This document shows positions 35,540 through 37,758 of a stretch of 37,758 nucleotides of DNA, one piece after another; the first letter of the stretch is position 1; every line of letters begins with the position of its first letter. Source of the DNA: Erysipelothrix sp. (GTDB lineage Bacteria > Bacillota_I > Bacilli_A > Erysipelotrichales > Erysipelotrichaceae); contig JAAZDN010000033.1 of assembly GCA_012512805.1 (NCBI GenBank), positions 1 to 37,758 of the forward strand, written 5' to 3'. A program made the position numbers and the translations under genes. The notes under the pieces were generated by a model, which was given only the letters and a program-made list of their open reading frames with translations, made no database searches and had not been told where the DNA came from.

Positions 35540-36397
35540 ATGAAAATCGCAATCGTAACCGACAGTTCAAGTGATATTTATGATGATTTAGAAGCAATCA
35601 AGGGAATATACCGTTTACCACTAAAAATAAGTAGTGATGAAGAAGTGTTTTTAGATATGGAAACTATTGATCGTAGTGAAGTCTTCGATATGATGGAAGC
35701 GGGTCGTCTTTTTCAAACCTCGCTCCCACCGCTTGATAAGAGTGAAGACTTACTGAGACAATTAAAAACTGAAGGCTATGATCTTGTCTTTGGTATTAAT
35801 ATTAGTACCGGATTATCTGGAACAACGCAGTCTTTAAAATTGGCTGCTGATGAGGTGGATATTGATTTTGATTACTTTGATGCCTTTACAAGTGGAGAAC
35901 TTTTATATACCTATGTTAAGGCAGCACGCATCATGTTTGATAAGGGCTTTAGCATTGAAGATGTGAAAGCAAGATTATCAGAAGCACGTGATCATTCCGC
36001 AACCTACGTCTTACCCGATAATTTAAAGCATTTGATGCGCTCTGGTCGAGTTTCATCAACGAGTGCCTTCGTTGGATCACTCTTAAAAATAAAACCTGTT
36101 TTATACTTAGGTGAGAAAACAAATGGATTGATGGAGGCTGGTGCGAAACCAAGAACGATGAATCGCGCAATCAGTGATGTTGTCGATCGCTTTGTAGCAG
36201 CGGGTGTAAACAAGGATTATATTGTCTATATCGTGCATGTACGCAATGCGGCGACGGCGCTTAAGATGAAAGAGTTACTTCTTTCAAAGGTTGAAGGCGT
36301 TGAAGTATACATTAAAGAGCTCGTTACTGCAGTTGCGATACACGTTGGAATTGGTGGCATCGCCAGTCAGTATACAAAAAGAATAAACATTAATTAA
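35540..36397 (+). CDS. degV: DegV-family fatty-acid-binding protein (FakB-like)
   Basis: DegV/FakB proteins hold a fatty acid and present it to the kinase FakA for incorporation into phospholipid. The 285-residue protein has the two-domain DegV plan with TDSSSD at 7-12, the binding-site loop NISTGLSGTTQS, and the conserved LKHLMRSGRVSS near residue 160. A GGGGG site precedes the ATG. Family membership is clear; ligand and partner kinase (not in this window) are inferred. It is followed closely by the DUF3137 gene. Confidence 0.92.
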   Translation: MKIAIVTDSSSDIYDDLEAIKGIYRLPLKISSDEEVFLDMETIDRSEVFDMMEAGRLFQTSLPPLDKSEDLLRQLKTEGYDLVFGINISTGLSGTTQSLKLAADEVDIDFDYFDAFTSGELLYTYVKAARIMFDKGFSIEDVKARLSEARDHSATYVLPDNLKHLMRSGRVSSTSAFVGSLLKIKPVLYLGEKTNGLMEAGAKPRTMNRAISDVVDRFVAAGVNKDYIVYIVHVRNAATALKMKELLLSKVEGVEVYIKELVTAVAIHVGIGGIASQYTKRININ

Positions 36398-36430
36398 ACT
36401 TAAACACAAATGGTGGAAGGAAGTGTTGTG

Positions 36431-37348
36431 ATGATAAACAGTAAAATCATCAAAGCGTTAAGCTTAAGTGAAACACAGTTACAAACAATGAATGAGGCCA
36501 AGGAAGCAACTAAGTTTGATCGCAAAGATTTTATCTTGCTTGGATTGGCTGTACTCAGTCTCTTTCTAGGCTTTTTTGGAAATATTTTCTTAGTCTTTAT
36601 ACCGGTTGCGATTGTACTCGTCGTTATTGTCATTGTACGAATGATCAATGCGAACCGTAAGTATCAACTCGTTCTTAAAGACATTATTGTCTTAAAGATG
36701 TTTGAAAAGAACTTTGATCATGTTCAATATCAACCAACTAAAGGTTTTACAGAAGAGTTTATTGAAAGTACACAGCTCATTGTTGATGGGAATAGATTTT
36801 ACAGTAATGATCATTTAACGGCATCATATAAGGGTGTTGGCTTTATGCAGGCTGATGTTCATGTTCAACAAGTTACAAGTGATGGTGACTCAACAACAAC
36901 GACTGATATCTTTAAAGGACGTTGGCTCGTCTTGGATTTCTTTAAGGAATTTAGTGGTATTCACCAAGTTCGAAAAAATCATGGCTTCTTTAAAAATCGC
37001 AAACCCTTATTTTCGCGTAAATTAAAACGCGTTGAATTTGAAGATGCGTATTTTAATGAGGAATTTACCTGCTACACAGACAATGAACAAGAAGCATTTT
37101 ATTTAATGACACCACGCTTGATGCAACATTTGCTTGATTATCAAGAACAATACAATTGTGAGATCATCATTGGTTTTCTAAACAATAAACTTCATGTGGC
37201 GATTAATGATAATACGAATGCCTTTGAATTTAGACGCAAAGAAATTAATCAGGATACACTCAACACAATTCAAGCAGAAATTGATGTCATCAAACAAATC
37301 GTAGATGATTTAAATCTTGATAATGAATTATATAAGGCGGAGGTGTAA
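36431..37348 (+). CDS. DUF3137 membrane protein
   Basis: A 305-residue protein with two adjacent membrane helices (about 36-52 and 54-72) and a long C-terminal region that resembles DUF3137: YSNDHLTASYKGVGFMQADV, IFKGRWLVLDF, LKRVEFEDAYFNEEFTCYTD and YLMTPRLMQHLL. Members are usually encoded beside lemA, as here; the function is not established. The ATG at 36431 was chosen because AAGGAAG lies seven bases before it; an in-frame ATG 21 bases upstream has no site. lemA starts one base after its stop. Confidence 0.8.
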   Translation: MINSKIIKALSLSETQLQTMNEAKEATKFDRKDFILLGLAVLSLFLGFFGNIFLVFIPVAIVLVVIVIVRMINANRKYQLVLKDIIVLKMFEKNFDHVQYQPTKGFTEEFIESTQLIVDGNRFYSNDHLTASYKGVGFMQADVHVQQVTSDGDSTTTTDIFKGRWLVLDFFKEFSGIHQVRKNHGFFKNRKPLFSRKLKRVEFEDAYFNEEFTCYTDNEQEAFYLMTPRLMQHLLDYQEQYNCEIIIGFLNNKLHVAINDNTNAFEFRRKEINQDTLNTIQAEIDVIKQIVDDLNLDNELYKAEV

Positions 37349-37349
37349 A

Positions 37350-37758
37350 ATGGAAATTGTAATGTTACTCATCGCAGTCTTAATCGTCATCCTCATCATG
37401 TATGTGAGCATGTACAATAAACTCGTGAAATCTAGAAACAGTGTTTTAGAAGCCAAATCAGGGATCGATATTAGTCTTTTAAAACGCTTTGATCTCATTA
37501 CGGATTTAGTAGAAGTCGTTAAAGGCTATACGAAGTATGAGAGTGAAACCTTAAATAAACTGATTTCACTTCGAAACAATAATAACAGTGAATTCAATGA
37601 AACAAACGAATCCTTAAATGAAATTACAAACAGTTTAAATGTCGTCATTGAAAAGTATCCGGATTTAAAAGCGAGTGAACAATTTTTAAACTTACAAAAG
37701 AACATGGCCAATGTTGAAGAACATCTTCAAGCATCACGTCGTTTCTACAATAATAATG
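37350..37758 (+). CDS. lemA: LemA-family protein, incomplete at the window end
   Basis: The reading frame is open from the ATG at 37350 (GGCGGAGGTG ahead of it) to the window end, giving 136 residues. LemA features are present: an N-terminal membrane helix (MEIVMLLIAVLIVILIMYV), the helical bundle with LVEVVKGYTKYESETL, and YPDLKASEQFLNLQK with EEHLQASRRFYNNN, which are family hallmarks. LemA proteins have an extracytoplasmic N-terminus and an all-helical domain of unknown role. Only the last 40 to 50 residues should be missing. Confidence 0.92.
   Translation, partial: MEIVMLLIAVLIVILIMYVSMYNKLVKSRNSVLEAKSGIDISLLKRFDLITDLVEVVKGYTKYESETLNKLISLRNNNNSEFNETNESLNEITNSLNVVIEKYPDLKASEQFLNLQKNMANVEEHLQASRRFYNNN

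Noticed and set aside
1-37758. Mollicute-type code (TGA as Trp)
   Set aside because: Tryptophans are encoded by TGG in clear genes, and TGA ends genes such as htrA at expected family lengths.
1-37758. Mobile elements, prophage, defence system, tRNA or rRNA genes
   Set aside because: No transposase, integrase, terminal repeats, phage or defence genes and no tRNA-like cloverleaf were seen; nearly all space is conserved housekeeping genes.

Overview
The window is ordinary chromosomal DNA of a low-GC Gram-positive bacterium. The DNA is AT-rich and nearly every gene has a GGAGG-type ribosome binding site. TGG encodes Trp and TGA serves as a stop, so the code is not the mollicute one. Gene order (ssb-rpsR, yybS-gdpP-rplI-dnaB, walJ-htrA-rlmH, tatD..rnmV-ksgA-ispE-glmU-prs) matches blocks found near the origin in Bacillus and other Firmicutes. 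The reduced and rearranged blocks suggest an Erysipelotrichia-like organism, perhaps Erysipelothrix; this is inferred from memory, not searched. No mobile element, tRNA, rRNA or CRISPR array was seen.

Layout. 1-4.2 kb: ssb (split by a one-base frameshift), rpsR, a YybS-like membrane protein, the c-di-AMP phosphodiesterase gdpP and rplI. 4.1-9.3 kb: dnaB, a secreted M23 peptidase, walJ, htrA and rlmH. The peptidase sits where Bacillus has purA and walRKHI. 9.3-14.6 kb: a PH-like membrane protein, ptsH, a phosphoglucomutase, an inositol-phosphatase-family protein and pepF. 14.6-16.8 kb: a Zn/Cd/Pb-type P-ATPase behind a palindromic operator. 16.8-25.4 kb: mnmE-tatD, a 3D-like lipoprotein, a reverse-strand tryptophan transporter with a Trp T-box, then rnmV-ksgA-ispE-glmU-prs. 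25.4-29 kb: a decayed small membrane gene, a tandem repeat, and a reverse-strand operon of a CoA-disulfide-reductase-like flavoprotein and a TcyP-like cystine transporter. 29-35.4 kb: a reverse-strand yigZ-addB-addA operon. 35.5 kb to the end: degV, a DUF3137 protein and a lemA that runs off the window.

How parts connect. The metal ATPase and the disulfide-reductase/cystine-transporter operon lie about 14 kb apart but carry nearly the same palindrome (ATATGAACAA, four variable bases, TCATAT) at their 5' ends. This suggests one ArsR/SmtB-like regulator links metal efflux to thiol-disulfide metabolism. Other notable points are a GlmU whose uridylyltransferase half has lost its catalytic residues while the acetyltransferase half is intact, the ssb frameshift, the missing walRKHI genes, and an AddB with His in place of one cluster cysteine.
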